Assembly (NCBI RefSeq): GCF_004359215.1
Contig: NC_090622.1
Span: 635,829-699,828, forward strand
Direction: 5' to 3'
DNA: 64,000 nucleotides
Source: Bremia lactucae
Lineage: Eukaryota; Oomycota; Peronosporomycetes; Peronosporales; Peronosporaceae
Of this stretch, positions 30,490-41,258 are shown piece after piece. Below the pieces are notes generated by a model. It made no database searches and was not told the origin of the DNA. It worked only from the letters and a program-made list of their open reading frames with translations. Position numbers and translations under genes: made by a program. How positions within the stretch are numbered: the stretch's first letter is position 1; the number at the start of each line of letters is the position of its first letter.

Positions 30490-33400
30490 ATGAATGGCTC
30501 GTCCGTGTGGCGACCGCATTCGTTCAGGGCACGCACGAAACACAACATGTTGCAGCTTCTTACGACGCTCCTGCTTCTATATTTCCTTCCGTTGCCTGTT
30601 GCGGCCACAGCTTGTGTGAATGCCAGTACTTTAGTTGAAGGCGAGTCGGACTTGACCGCCGTCGTGTATGATGCCAATTGCGTTGCACGCAGCTTTCTGG
30701 TCGTCGGAAATTCAGCAGTTGAAAGGAGTCTTAACCTTTCTAACTTGAACGTCGTTGAGGTCAGGAGCTATCCGCGCGTATATCAATTGTAAGAAGCTGT
30801 TTGATTTTGTAAACGAGTAAACCACACTATACTTAACTTGTCTTTTGAGCCCTCTTAGATTGCTCAATAACAATGAAATCGAGATCCTTGCACCCACAAA
30901 TCTGGACAATGACATGGAAACCTTGTTAGTAAAAGGTGGCAATTGATGGTTGCGATACTATACACTTACCAGATGTGATTTGTAAAACAGGGAATTGGCT
31001 AGCAACGTTATCATGGACTTGTCAGATTTTCGCTTTCCAAAGCGTTTGACTTATTTAGATTTGAGCTATAATTCGATTGCGACGCTTTCTTATTCCACGC
31101 CATGGCCCGAATCAGGTGAGCTACAAACGCTCCTACTCCATGGGAATAGCTTGAGCTCTGTGAGCGTCGATTCCTTTTCAAAACTAGTGGCATTGCAGTC
31201 ATTGTACGTGAAAACTGCCTTAGCTGTAGTATGCAAGATGCTGACACGTACAACCATCGCAGGTCCTTGTCAAACACAGGTATCTCGAATTTGAACGACC
31301 TAATTCTACCAGTTTCACTGCGAAAATTCAACGCGACCAGGAATTCGTTTACGAGCGCGTCAACCAACTTTTCCAATCTTCCGACGGCACTGCAATATTT
31401 GTACGTCTGCTTTGTCACGTTACGCTATCGTTGACTTTATTTAAGCCTGGCGAATGTATTCAGAGACCTTAGCAATAATCTTCTGACAGTCTTTCCTACG
31501 ATTGTATCTTCTCTCACGACGCTTGTGGAATTGTACGCCACATTTTATTCATTCTCTTAAACTTTGGACTTATGCTATTTTGTATAGGAATCTTGAGTCA
31601 AATGGGATCAAACAGATTCACGGTGTAACATTTGCATCAACGCTTCGCAAAATATATCTTAATGACAATCCACTGTCGACAATTGAAATCTGCCGCTCTG
31701 ACGTGAGCGTTTTTCAGAGTCTAACAGAATTTTCTGCTCCACTATCCGTGTCAAGTACGTGCTCAAATGTAAAAGCATCACGAGAGGAAATAAAAGGCGT
31801 CTCCTTCTGCGTTCTAGAGGATAATGACTGCATCAGATCGTCTGTTTCAAACTCTGCTGGGGGCAGCACCAAAGATGAGAGCTCAAGCTCTCTTGATGGG
31901 ACTGCCTCTTCTGAGTTGCGCACGCGTTCCAAATCGTGGATTTTTTCGGCTGAATCCATTGGAATTATTGGAACAACATTTCTTGTTATAGGCATCTTGT
32001 TAAGTGCACTCGTGTTCGGTTATGCATGGAAAAAGCGACAGCGCAATGACGACGACTTGTCCCACCGTGGTGCCACAAAGTTACAACGAGACCGCCCCTA
32101 CGGGAGCAGTGGAGGCAACTTTTTGGCCTTTACATCCAGCGGACGAGTTGCACGTGCCGTCGGAAACAATCAATACGAATACCACGATCGTGATAGTAAG
32201 AACGGTCACAATAGCTCGCTTGAATATAGTGGCACAAAGGCTCCTGGAGAGGACGCAGCTTGGAGCGTCTACGATAGTCCTCTCGACAACTACACTCCCG
32301 TAGCGCTCCTAGAATCAAGTCCAAAAGGCAGCAGCTTTCACGGCGCTAGCACGGTTTCACTGCAGGTGCGCAGTAAGATTAAGAGCAAGATGAATCTCGA
32401 TGACCTTCTTGTGTTTGAGATCCCGCCCGAAGAGATTCAAATGCGTCAAGCACTGCACATGTCGACGTCCAAGTCGAACAGCAAGACTGCCTTTGCATTG
32501 AGCAGCATGGGTGTGCGTAGCTTACGCAAGGTGGACACAGCTCTTTTTTTAGCCGAATATCAAGGCTACAAGGTAGTCATACAAGCGCTTATGCGGTCTA
32601 AAAAACGCTTTGAGCAGCACTTTGTCGAGCAAATTCGTCTTGCTGCTGCGCTAGACCATGCTTCAATTGTTCATTTTATTGGAGTTACGACCGGCTGCAG
32701 CGCAACAGCTAGCCGTCAACGGGGAAGTAGCGCTACGGCAGTGCCGTTCGACATAACATCAAGCTACGGTCTTAATGCGAGTAAAAGTCGTTATCCGACC
32801 ATGGGAGCACCAGCCTGGCACCTTGGGGTCGTATTTGAATACATGCAACACGGTTCCCTTGCCTCTATGTTCAAGGCTGAACGCCGTCGTCGTGAAGGCA
32901 ATGGATATTATATAAGCAATAATGTGGCAGTAGCCATTGGCAGTGGCACTGGCAATATATTTAGCTGGTACCCAGTCTTTGTGAAATCGAGCACATGTGT
33001 CAATGCAAACCCCAACACCGACTGGCGTTGTAAGCTCTCGATTGCTCTGGATGTGGCCATGGGGCTGGTCTACCTTCACGCCAACAATTATGCACACGGC
33101 TGTGTTTGCGCGCGAAAAGTGCTAGTAAATGAGCAAGGAGAGGCCAAGCTGAGTGCGATGGATGTACTTCTGCCTTCCGATCTCGCCTCTTTTGACAACA
33201 CGCACACGACGGACGATTTTCACGGCTCACTTAGAGAAAGCGCTCGATGGACTATGCAAAAGCTAGCAGGAATTCGCTCGATGCGTGTGTCAAAAGGACC
33301 GGCGAAGGAAAGTTCAGGGGAACTAGGACGCAGCCGCTATGCTAACAACAGTGGAGAGAGTGGAGTGAGTGGGGTGAGCGGTGCCACGCTTGACGAAAAT

Positions 33401-33892
33401 CACAGCCCAGGCGGCGATCAGTCAACTTCTGACAAAGAGTCAAGTAAATCCGACGAGAACTCGTTCGAGTCAAGTAACAGCAATTTGGCCTGCGTAGCGG
33501 CTCAGCGTGATGATGTATACGCGTTTGGCACGTTCCTTTGGGAGTTAGACACGATGATTGCCGTAGAGGAGGACTTGATGAGCTTGAGAGTCCCTAGCGG
33601 CAATTCACAGTTGCTCAAGTTTTCGCAAGATTGCCCGCTGGAGCTGCAAGAGCTAGCTCGCCAGTGCTGGCACGAGTCGCCGAGCGAGCGGCCAGATGCT
33701 ATTGACGTACAGGAAGAATTAGTACGTGTACTGGAAGGCCGTCTTACGACAAGCGGTCAACCTCCGCCCAATTGGACGCCGCCTAGCTATGTCAGTGCTG
33801 CCAGTACTCTTAATAGTTTGTCAAGCTTTGAGCCGTCGTCATACATGTCAAGCTCCCGCTCTGTGACGATTGCTGATCTGGAAGGAGATTAA
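30490..33892 (+). CDS. LRR receptor with transmembrane segment and pseudokinase domain (TKL type), six exons
   Basis: Spliced exons: 30,490-30,788, 30,859-30,924, 30,991-31,203, 31,263-31,400, 31,464-31,532, 31,588-33,892, giving 1,029 residues. All five introns are GT-AG, 55-70 bp, phase 2. A hydrophobic signal sequence follows the second Met (ATG 30,547, MLQLLTTLLLLYFLPLPVAA). Leucine-rich repeats fill about residues 70-300 (LTYLDLSYNSIATLSYS; QYLDLSNNLLTVFP across a splice). A transmembrane helix lies at 386-408, followed by KKRQR. The kinase-like domain (about 560-980) has VVIQ at 591-594 where VAIK is expected, HGCVCARK at 765-772 in place of HRDxKxxN, and SAMDV at 784-788 in place of DFG, while DDVYAFGTFLWEL (903-) and CWHESPSERP (955-964) are conserved. 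I infer a cell-surface receptor whose kinase fold is catalytically dead and acts by binding. No neighbours help; both sides are transposons. Confidence 0.85.
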
Positions 33893-33975
33893 GCTTCTGG
33901 ATATATTTATTTGCTAGCGAATTTTGCACATGTGTTAATATTAAGATATATATTTAACGTAGTCATTCCCTACTC

Positions 33976-34037
33976 CCACCACAACTACCTCACTGCACGC
34001 TAGAGAAGCAGGTTAAACCGCTTCCTCGCTGGGCTAG
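33976..34037 (+). repeat. Gypsy-1 LTR fragment (3' part)
   Basis: CCCACCACAACTACCTCACTG through to CGCTGGGCTAG matches the internal 3' part of the LTR (compare 47,208-47,270) and is joined head-on to a second LTR starting at 34,038. Confidence 0.7.
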
Positions 34038-34609
34038 CGTAACGGGCTATAGTTGTCCTAATGTTACACAGTCCCCGTTAAGTACACTTGGTGTACTTAA
34101 GGGGATGGTCAATTACTAAATAATGGTAATTAGACCCAGCACTCGGGTGTGGTGCACATTTGGGACCAACCCTTGTGTATGTGATGCACATGGGTGCATT
34201 CACATTAGGAGAGATGACACCCAGCGTAATCCGTGATGACGGCTAGCGTCATCCGTTTCGCGAGGTATCTAGAAAGGTACGCTCGCAATACATATTACGT
34301 GTTATTTTAGAGAAGACATTTTAATTGGTAAAAATAGGTATTTATATTTGATTCTATTAAATATAAATCAGTCTGAAAACTACTTCCTACTTGGTAAGTG
34401 CGCACGAGGAGACGGATTACCGCTCCCGTGACGACACTTGATTAGAGTACTTAGTGTAACCAGAGTACTTAGTGTGTTGGGTGAGGTCGCTTATGCGCCC
34501 ACCACAACTACCTCTCTGCACGCAAAATAAGCAGGTTAAACCGCTTCCTCGCTGTGCTAGGGTGTGTGTCTAAGTAGAGCGTGGCCGCATTACGACGTGC
34601 CCGCCCACA
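34038..34609 (+). repeat. Gypsy-1 LTR, plus orientation (palindrome arm 1)
   Basis: It starts CGTAACGGGCTATAG (TG changed to CG) and ends CCCGCCCACA. It carries two private duplications, GAGTACTTAGTGTAACCA twice and a doubled GATGAC..AGCGT block near 34,214-34,250. Both are shared with the inverted LTR at 34,909-35,370 but not with the LTRs at 11,444, 18,604 or 46,786. Confidence 0.85.
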
Positions 34610-34713
34610 GTGGGTCTAATTACTTTATTTAAGGAATTGACCACCCCTGAAGTACACCAAGTGTACCTCTTAACGGGGACTGTGAAACATTAGGGCAACT
34701 TTAGCTTGTTACA
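34607..34713 (-). repeat. Gypsy-1 LTR 5' fragment, minus orientation
   Basis: On the minus strand TGTAACAAGCTAAAGTTGCCC to AAAGTAATTAGACCCAC, the first about 105 bp of the LTR, abutting the end of the plus-oriented LTR. The following 195 bp (34,714-34,908) show no match or ORF. Confidence 0.75.
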
Positions 34714-34908
34714 TAATCAAATGGTGGGGTGGAAATAACATTCCCCTTGATTATATTTATGAACATGTCTAAAATTATGGATACCTATCAGCATGTTGAT
34801 TCTCCTTAAAATCCATCTGTGAATCCCCCTTAAGAAAAGGGGCTGCTATGTTAGCTGAATTCAATTACTTTTTAATTTCCGCAACTTTATAGGAAATCCT
34901 AAGCCACG

Positions 34909-35370
34909 GGCGCGCTAGCGATCTCACTCAACACACTAAGTACTCTGGTTACACTAAGTACTCTAATTAAGTGTCGTCACGGGAGCGGTAATCCGTCTCC
35001 TCGTGCGCACCTACCAAGTAGGAAGTAGTTTTCAGACTGATTTATATTTAATAGAATTAAATACATATACCTATTTTTACCAATTAAAATATCATCTCTA
35101 AAATAACACTTAATATGTATTGCGAGCGTACCTTTCTAGATACCTCGCGAAACGGATGACGCTAGCCGTCATCACGGATTACGCTGGGTGTCATCTCTCC
35201 TAATGTGAATGCACCCATGTGCATCACATACACAAGGGTTGGTTACAAATGTGCACTACACCCGAGTGCTGAGTCTAATTACTAATTTTTAGTAATTGGC
35301 CATCCCCTTAAGTGCACCAAGTGTACTTAACGGGGACTGTGTAACATTAGGGCAACTTTAATCCGTTACA
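34909..35370 (-). repeat. Gypsy-1 LTR, minus orientation (palindrome arm 2)
   Basis: On the minus strand it starts TGTAACGGATTAAAG, preceded by the purine tract AAAGGAGGGGATGG (35,384-35,371), and runs to GTGAGATCGCTAGCGCG. The last about 90 bp of the LTR are missing. Together with 34,038-34,609 it forms a long inverted repeat. Confidence 0.85.
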
Positions 35371-35502
35371 CCATCCCCTCCTTTAAGAACGAATTTACAT
35401 TTCAAATTCTTCAAAGTGGAGCGAGGAACTGCGAGCAGCTTTACGCGCCGATAGTTCACTCAATCACTCTAGCGCACGTGTGTTAACATACACGGCGCCA
35501 AA

Positions 35503-36455
35503 GATGCCACCTTAAAGGGGCCACGTTGGTGGGTCGTCTGTGAAGACGCCCACTCAACCTCGCACTAAGCGCACGCGCCTCGTTAACACGCCGGCAGCGT
35601 CTAATGCCTTAGTCGAAACGCCGACAGCAAGTGCTGCTGTCGCGCTATTAGGACTTAAGGATCCATCACACTTTAACAATGAGGATGCTGATCCGTCGCT
35701 CATTGTCGACAACAATGAGTCGACACCGTTGCCATCACCTCATAGTAGTGATGCGAACAACGAGCTCATGAGGAATGATGATGGCGCATTATTGCCCATC
35801 CAAACTTTTCTTATAGCTCACAACATGGAGACAGCAACATTTTCGAATGCTGTCTCGTCGTCTGCACTGGATAGCGCAGCGACTGTTAATGAGAGCGCTG
35901 CCCATAAAGGCACAATTGCTTCTTCGTTGGGTATAACCACAACGCCTTATGCTCAGACCATAATCCATCATGGTTCTGACATAGAGGATTCGGAGCCTAA
36001 AGCTCCGCCGACGACACGTCAACGTGCTCAGTCGGTGTCACAAGCCAGTCGTTTTAAACGTGGCTATGTGACGGGTGGCATTCCAAAGATGCCCCCTCCA
36101 TTTAAATTGCCTCGTTTAAACGGGCCAAGAGTGTCGCTCCTTGAGCGCTCTCTTGTAGACGCACATAATTATTATGGCGTCTTTCAATCATGGAGGGCTC
36201 AGGAAAATCGCTTGGGCGTATTTTCCTGATCCCAGTCGTGTTGCGTTCAATGATACGCCCGACCAATATGAGGCGGGATATTGCGCCGCATTCATCCGCA
36301 TTCCGATGCGATGAAGCAGCGGTCGCAACGAATTAATTTCGCCCGTTTGCGTGTAAAAGAAACTATAGGTGATTCTGTACCCCGTTTCTCTTCACAACGC
36401 TGCTTCTGCTAGTTCATTTAAGACTAGCGAAGAGGCCTCAGCTGGTGCTCCACCA
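35503..36455 (+). pseudogene. Gypsy-1 antisense ORF, copy next to the inverted LTR
   Basis: It begins at ATG 35,503, 133 bp inside the minus-oriented LTR (stop at codon 4), and is open from 35,540 to 36,229: KTPTQPRTKRTRLVNT, VALLGLKDPSHFNNEDAD, SDIEDSEPKAPPTTRQRAQS, SRFKRGYVTGGIPKMPPP and LLERSLVDAHNYYGVFQSW. Past the stop it continues LRRIHPHSDAMKQRSQRINF until about 36,455, where integrase sequence of the opposite sense takes over. It is antisense relative to the LTR at 34,909-35,370, exactly as at 45.3-46.7 kb. No known domain. Confidence 0.65.
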
Positions 36456-36688
36456 TTGTCGTCTCCTGTTGGTGGACGAAGGTAAGGTAACCCTTCCGTT
36501 GCACCTGAAAGCTAAGCTCAATTGCTTTAGCTACAGCGACGGCATGTTATGGCATCAGCTGTCACCTTGTGATCCCTTGAGAATCTATGTGCTACATGAC
36601 ACAGATCTCAAGCTGATGATCCTTCACGAGATCCATGATGCGCCATTTAGTGGGCATCTGGGCCGTGAAAAGACATTCTTACGACTCT
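36456..36688 (+). pseudogene. Gypsy-1 pre-integrase/zinc-finger fragment
   Basis: GGRR..VTLPLHLKAKLNCFSYSDGM to GHLGREKTFLR matches 15,640-15,855 of the full copy. It is cut at both ends by joins to other Gypsy-1 segments. Confidence 0.8.
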
Positions 36689-36955
36689 TGCAGAGATCGC
36701 TTCGCCTGTCGCGCCCCAAAGAAGCGCGCCTGAAGCAACACTTAGTTGTTCGGCGGCTGGTGCATGGCACGAATCTTTTCCTTAAAGATCGCTTATGTAG
36801 AAATTGCCTTTCTATCTGCCATAAGCGCCGAGTAATCCCACTCTGAGGCCTTACCGCGCAAATGCAACATGGCGAACGTGACCATCCAGGTGTCGTCCTC
36901 GATCAGCTACGCCATAACGCATTGCTCCACGGCTAACAGCCAGCGGACAAAAATA
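36689..36955 (-). pseudogene. Gypsy-1 gag fragment, inverted
   Basis: The reverse strand carries the part of gag around ALEWAY, FKEKIRAMHQPPNN and the RRSDLCKS-type stretch (compare 190-380). It is joined without spacer to integrase on the left and the GPY/F segment on the right. Confidence 0.75.
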
Positions 36956-37167
36956 TTGAACGCTTTTATGCGGGTGAAAACGTACTATTAAGTACTGCTA
37001 ACCCTACCTAAGAATGTAATTTCTGTACTACCTGGAGGTACTACGAAGTTGTTGCCGCGTTTCATTGGGCTCTTTACGGTGGTAGAAAAGGTTGAAGACC
37101 TAAATTATAGGCTCGCCCTTCCCAAGTACATGAAGACGCACTCCGTATTTTACGTGGGTTCCTGACT
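36956..37167 (+). pseudogene. Gypsy-1 GPY/F module fragment
   Basis: Matches 42,205-42,413: NLPKNVISVLPGGTTKLLPR, FIGLFTVVEKVEDLNYRLAL, MKTHSVFYVG. Ends in the middle of the module. Confidence 0.8.
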
Positions 37168-37235
37168 GTAGCTACCATTTACGAGGCTAATATGCTCGTC
37201 ACGGGTATACCTTCATGGCTGCCAACGTTGAACGG

Positions 37236-38771
37236 CTAAAATTGTGTTTTAGCACTAGACACACTTTCCTGGTGTCTTACCTCAAAGTCTGGTCTGCGCG
37301 ATAAAGCGTCAGCCGAGACATTCGACTTATTCGGCTTGTATTTAACTTTAATATTAAATTCAGAGAAGAATGTGAGCCATCTTGCCATTATAGGCGAGAG
37401 GTGCGGTGAATTTATTTCGGTCCGCAGTGATGCGTGATCCGTATAAATCACCAATGGTTCGGTGCCCAATAGGTGCACAAGAAACTTGACAAGAGCATTT
37501 TTATTGAAAGTAGCTCTTTGCCATACACAGGGTAATTCAGCTCCGCGGCTTTTAATAGCCAGGACTGATAAGAGATGACACGGTCAACGCCGCTGTCATC
37601 CTTCTGCATGAGTGCGCTGCCGATTGCAATATTACTTGCATCGCAGACGACGCTTAAGGGCTTATCCGCGTCTGGCAATGCCAAGACCGGTGCCTCTACA
37701 AAAGATTGCTTCACTGATGCGGACGCATCATCGTGATATTTGATAAGCCCATTCTGCGTCCTTTTAAGAAAGTCAGATAATAGTTTTAGTTTGCTCAGCA
37801 TAATTCTTAATATATTGGTGCAAGTAATTAGCGAGCCCTATGAATTGGCGCAAAATCCTTAACTTGCCGTATGATTGGCCATCCCTTCACTAATTTTACC
37901 TTGTCTGGGTCTTCTCGTACATCATGTGTACCTACCTACACAACCCAGCACAGGCATCTCGGGGTCACCTACGACCCACTTTTGCAAGTTGACGTAAAAT
38001 TGGGTGTCCTTCAAAGTCTGCAACGCAGCGTCTAAATGACGCTTGTGCGACTTTTTTGCGCTCAGCCCGCTCTCGGCCCTATTATGCACAAATACATCGT
38101 CAAAGTAATGGGGCTCGTAGGCACGGTGCTGACGCATCACGTGAGCGACCACTCGATTGAATGTCGCTGGTGCGTTTTTCAGTTCTTGGGGCATCACAAG
38201 CGGTGCTTACAGCTGTTTTGTCTACTTTGACTCTCATGGGTACCTGTAGTAGCCTACCTTAAGATCCAACGCTAAAAAGGTAATTGACTTTCCATGGAGT
38301 TCAACAAGACATCTTTACGCGGGATTGGCGTTTACGCCGGTTTGGTCGCCGTGTTCAGCTTATCATAAGCATGAACCACGCGCCATCCACTTGTGGCTTT
38401 ACGCACACAAAAGGTCGGGCTGCAGTGAGGCGATTTGCTCTCACGCACATGTCCTCCCTTGGCTCGCTTGTCGAAGAACTCATCGATATAATCGACTAGT
38501 TCTTTCAGCAACGGTCATTGCCTGGTCACACAATACTTGGTGCCAGGTTCGAGGTCTATCTCGTGCCCGATGCTCCTATCTGTTGGTAGGCGGCTCGGCA
38601 CTTCTTCTGGGAACACATCGCGATGTTTCCACGGAACCTCAAAGAACGGACTGTCTCTCAAGGCATCCCAGCCTTGAGCAGCGTACCGCTTCTTTTTGTC
38701 CGTTTCTAGGACGCTCTCGTCCATTGTGGACGACGAGCAGCAGTCCACCAAGTTCTCTTCTGGAACTGGTG
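37236..38771 (-). pseudogene. Gypsy-1 RNase H and reverse transcriptase, inverted
   Basis: From high to low coordinate on the minus strand: RT entry IGHEIDLEPGTKYCVTRQ (38,570-38,515), the HCSPTFCV..TGGWRVVHAY region, then MMPQELKNAPATFNRVVAHV and HYFDDVFVHNRAESG (38,197-38,080), which keeps the catalytic YFDD. The RNase H follows with LSVVCDASNIAIGSALMQKD, AELNYPVYGKELLSIKMLLS and VIYTDHASLRTEINSPHLSP, ending DALSRRPDFEVRHQ. The RNase H is the best in the window for this family. The right end is an assembly gap. Confidence 0.9.
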
Positions 38772-39357
38772 NNNNNNNNNNNNNNNNNNNNNNNNNNNNN
38801 NNNNNNNNNNNNNNNNNNNNNNNNNNNNNNNNNNNNNNNNNNNNNNNNNNNNNNNNNNNNNNNNNNNNNNNNNNNNNNNNNNNNNNNNNNNNNNNNNNNN
38901 NNNNNNNNNNNNNNNNNNNNNNNNNNNNNNNNNNNNNNNNNNNNNNNNNNNNNNNNNNNNNNNNNNNNNNNNNNNNNNNNNNNNNNNNNNNNNNNNNNNN
39001 NNNNNNNNNNNNNNNNNNNNNNNNNNNNNNNNNNNNNNNNNNNNNNNNNNNNNNNNNNNNNNNNNNNNNNNNNNNNNNNNNNNNNNNNNNNNNNNNNNNN
39101 NNNNNNNNNNNNNNNNNNNNNNNNNNNNNNNNNNNNNNNNNNNNNNNNNNNNNNNNNNNNNNNNNNNNNNNNNNNNNNNNNNNNNNNNNNNNNNNNNNNN
39201 NNNNNNNNNNNNNNNNNNNNNNNNNNNNNNNNNNNNNNNNNNNNNNNNNNNNNNNNNNNNNNNNNNNNNNNNNNNNNNNNNNNNNNNNNNNNNNNNNNNN
39301 NNNNNNNNNNNNNNNNNNNNNNNNNNNNNNNNNNNNNNNNNNNNNNNNNNNNNNNNN
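38772..39357. other. Assembly gap (586 N)
   Basis: The sequence just left (about 38,345-38,771) and just right (39,358-39,770) of the gap is the same piece of Gypsy-1 RT in the same orientation with a few percent differences. Confidence 0.99.
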
Positions 39358-41258
39358 TAAGCATGAACCACGCGCCATCCACCTGTGGCTTTACGCACAC
39401 AAAAGGTCGGGCTGCAGTGAGGCGATTTGCTCTCACGCACATGTCCCGCCTTGGCTCGCTTGTCGAAGAACTCATCGATATAATCGACTTGTTCTTTCGG
39501 CAACGGCCATTGCCTGGTCACACAATACTTGGTGCCAGGTTCGAGGTCTATCTCGTGCCCGATGCCCCTATCTGCTGGTAGGCGGCTCGGCACTTCTTCT
39601 GGGAACACATCGCGATGTTTCCACGGAACCTCAAAGAACGGACTGTCTCTCAAGGCATCCCAGCCTTGAGCAGCGTACCGCTTCTTTTTGTCCGTTTCTA
39701 GAACGCTCTCGTCCATTGTGGACGACGAGCAATAGTCCACCGAAATCTCTTTTGGAACTAGTGCGGCTATTTCGTGGATCTTTCCTTCCTTTAATTTGGC
39801 AAGGAACAGATCCCACGACATCTCCGGGAGATTTACTATCTCCTCGAGTGATTTAAAGCTTGCCGGAGCACCTTAATTGGAGATGCCTCCGCAATTTCGT
39901 CTTTGACGGCCTTGAACACCTCGTTCGAAGGCCCGCCCTCTTTATTAGAGACTGATCCAAAGGTCACTCGTTTAGACGTGCTTTTGATCGTCCTAATCTG
40001 TCAAGTACTCGTTCTTAGAGTCACCATGACCTTTGACTGGGAAGCGGGTGCCGTTGTACTCCTGGCTAATGCAATCCTTCCAACCGCACCAGGCTCTAGG
40101 CACTTTGCCGGTCATGTGACGCTTGAGTTCCTGTCAGCTCGCTGTCTACTGCCACAGGCTTTCGGCTCTGAGCAGGACTATTAGACACATGACTACTTGT
40201 CAGTGCTCCTTTCACTACCCCAATCTCCACGAGCTGGGTGGGAATTGGTGACGTTTAACATTCCGTCAGCGCATCCTCAAATATGTTCGAAACGACATCA
40301 GTTGCAGACGCCTCTCGCAGGAGCGCATCCTTTCTGGTGTCCTGCGTAGAGTTCGCAACTGTGCGTGTACGCCAGTCTATCCATGGTTGGTACTTTGCCA
40401 ACCATGTCATGCCTAGGATGAGGTCATTCAGACTCTCCATACCTAGCACTGTGAACTTCTCTTTACAAGAGAAGTCACTAAAGTTGAAGGCGAGTTCTAC
40501 CTGAACTTCCTCAGACTTGTAGCGCGCCGTCCGCTAAACGAACGGTCGCCTCTTCTGCCTTGCCATCCTGGCAAAGCGACTCAAACATCGCCGGTTTCTT
40601 TCTTAAAGCCGCGAGTTTAAAAAAAGTATTGTGATGCACCCGAATCCACTAGGAGGGTCATCACCTGGTCATGGCCTCTTACTTGAGCGCTATAGATCAG
40701 CAGGGTTGAGGTTCGAGATTTCGAGACCTCGGGGACTATGCTACCCATTTGTTCCACAACTCTGAACTTAAGGGTAGCTTCAGAGTCCGCGACAGTAGGG
40801 CATCCCGCCCCTACTGCGCTCCTGCATTTCCCGACTCCTCAGTGGTCGATGCAAAGCTCATGCGTCTCGCAAGCTGGTTCTTGCCATCACCCTTTCGGGA
40901 GGGAGTCCTCTTGCTGGGCGTCTTTGCCCCAGCAAGGTTCCCGGCATAGCAGCGAGGTGTCACATGGCCGCGCTTGCCACACTTAAAGCAGAATGCGTCT
41001 GCATTACCCTAGTCCGTAGGAGTGACATCTGACCTCTCGGCCGACGGCTTATACGAAGCTGTCGCCGAGGCACTGTTGTAGGATTGGTCCTCAACTAAGG
41101 CAATTTGGATTGCCTCTTCCATCGTCGACGGCACCTTCTTGGAAAGGGCCTGTCGCGATGGGCCATGCCGTAGTCCGTTCATAAACGTGGGCACCTTAAT
41201 GTGCTCCGGAATCGGACCTACGGTAATGGACGCCGATAGCGAGCGCATCTTTTGCACA
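39358..41258 (-). pseudogene. Gypsy-1 gag, protease, linker and RT start, inverted
   Basis: From high to low on the minus strand: gag C-terminal part QKMRSLSASITVGPIPEHIK and NGLRHGPSRQALSKKVPSTM (41,257-41,009); a zinc knuckle near 41,010-40,965 (CGKRGHVTPRC-type); protease VDSGASQYF-type near 40,645; VLGMESLNDLILGMTWLAKY and QPWID (40,449-40,380); the linker; and MSWDLFLAKLKEG to SKSPHCSPTFCVRK (39,821-39,400). It breaks off at 41,258, where plus-strand integrase begins with no N. Confidence 0.85.

Noticed and set aside
38325..39856. Long frames across the 586-N gap on both strands
   Set aside because: They are open only because N does not code a stop; the real content is Gypsy-1 RT on the minus strand.
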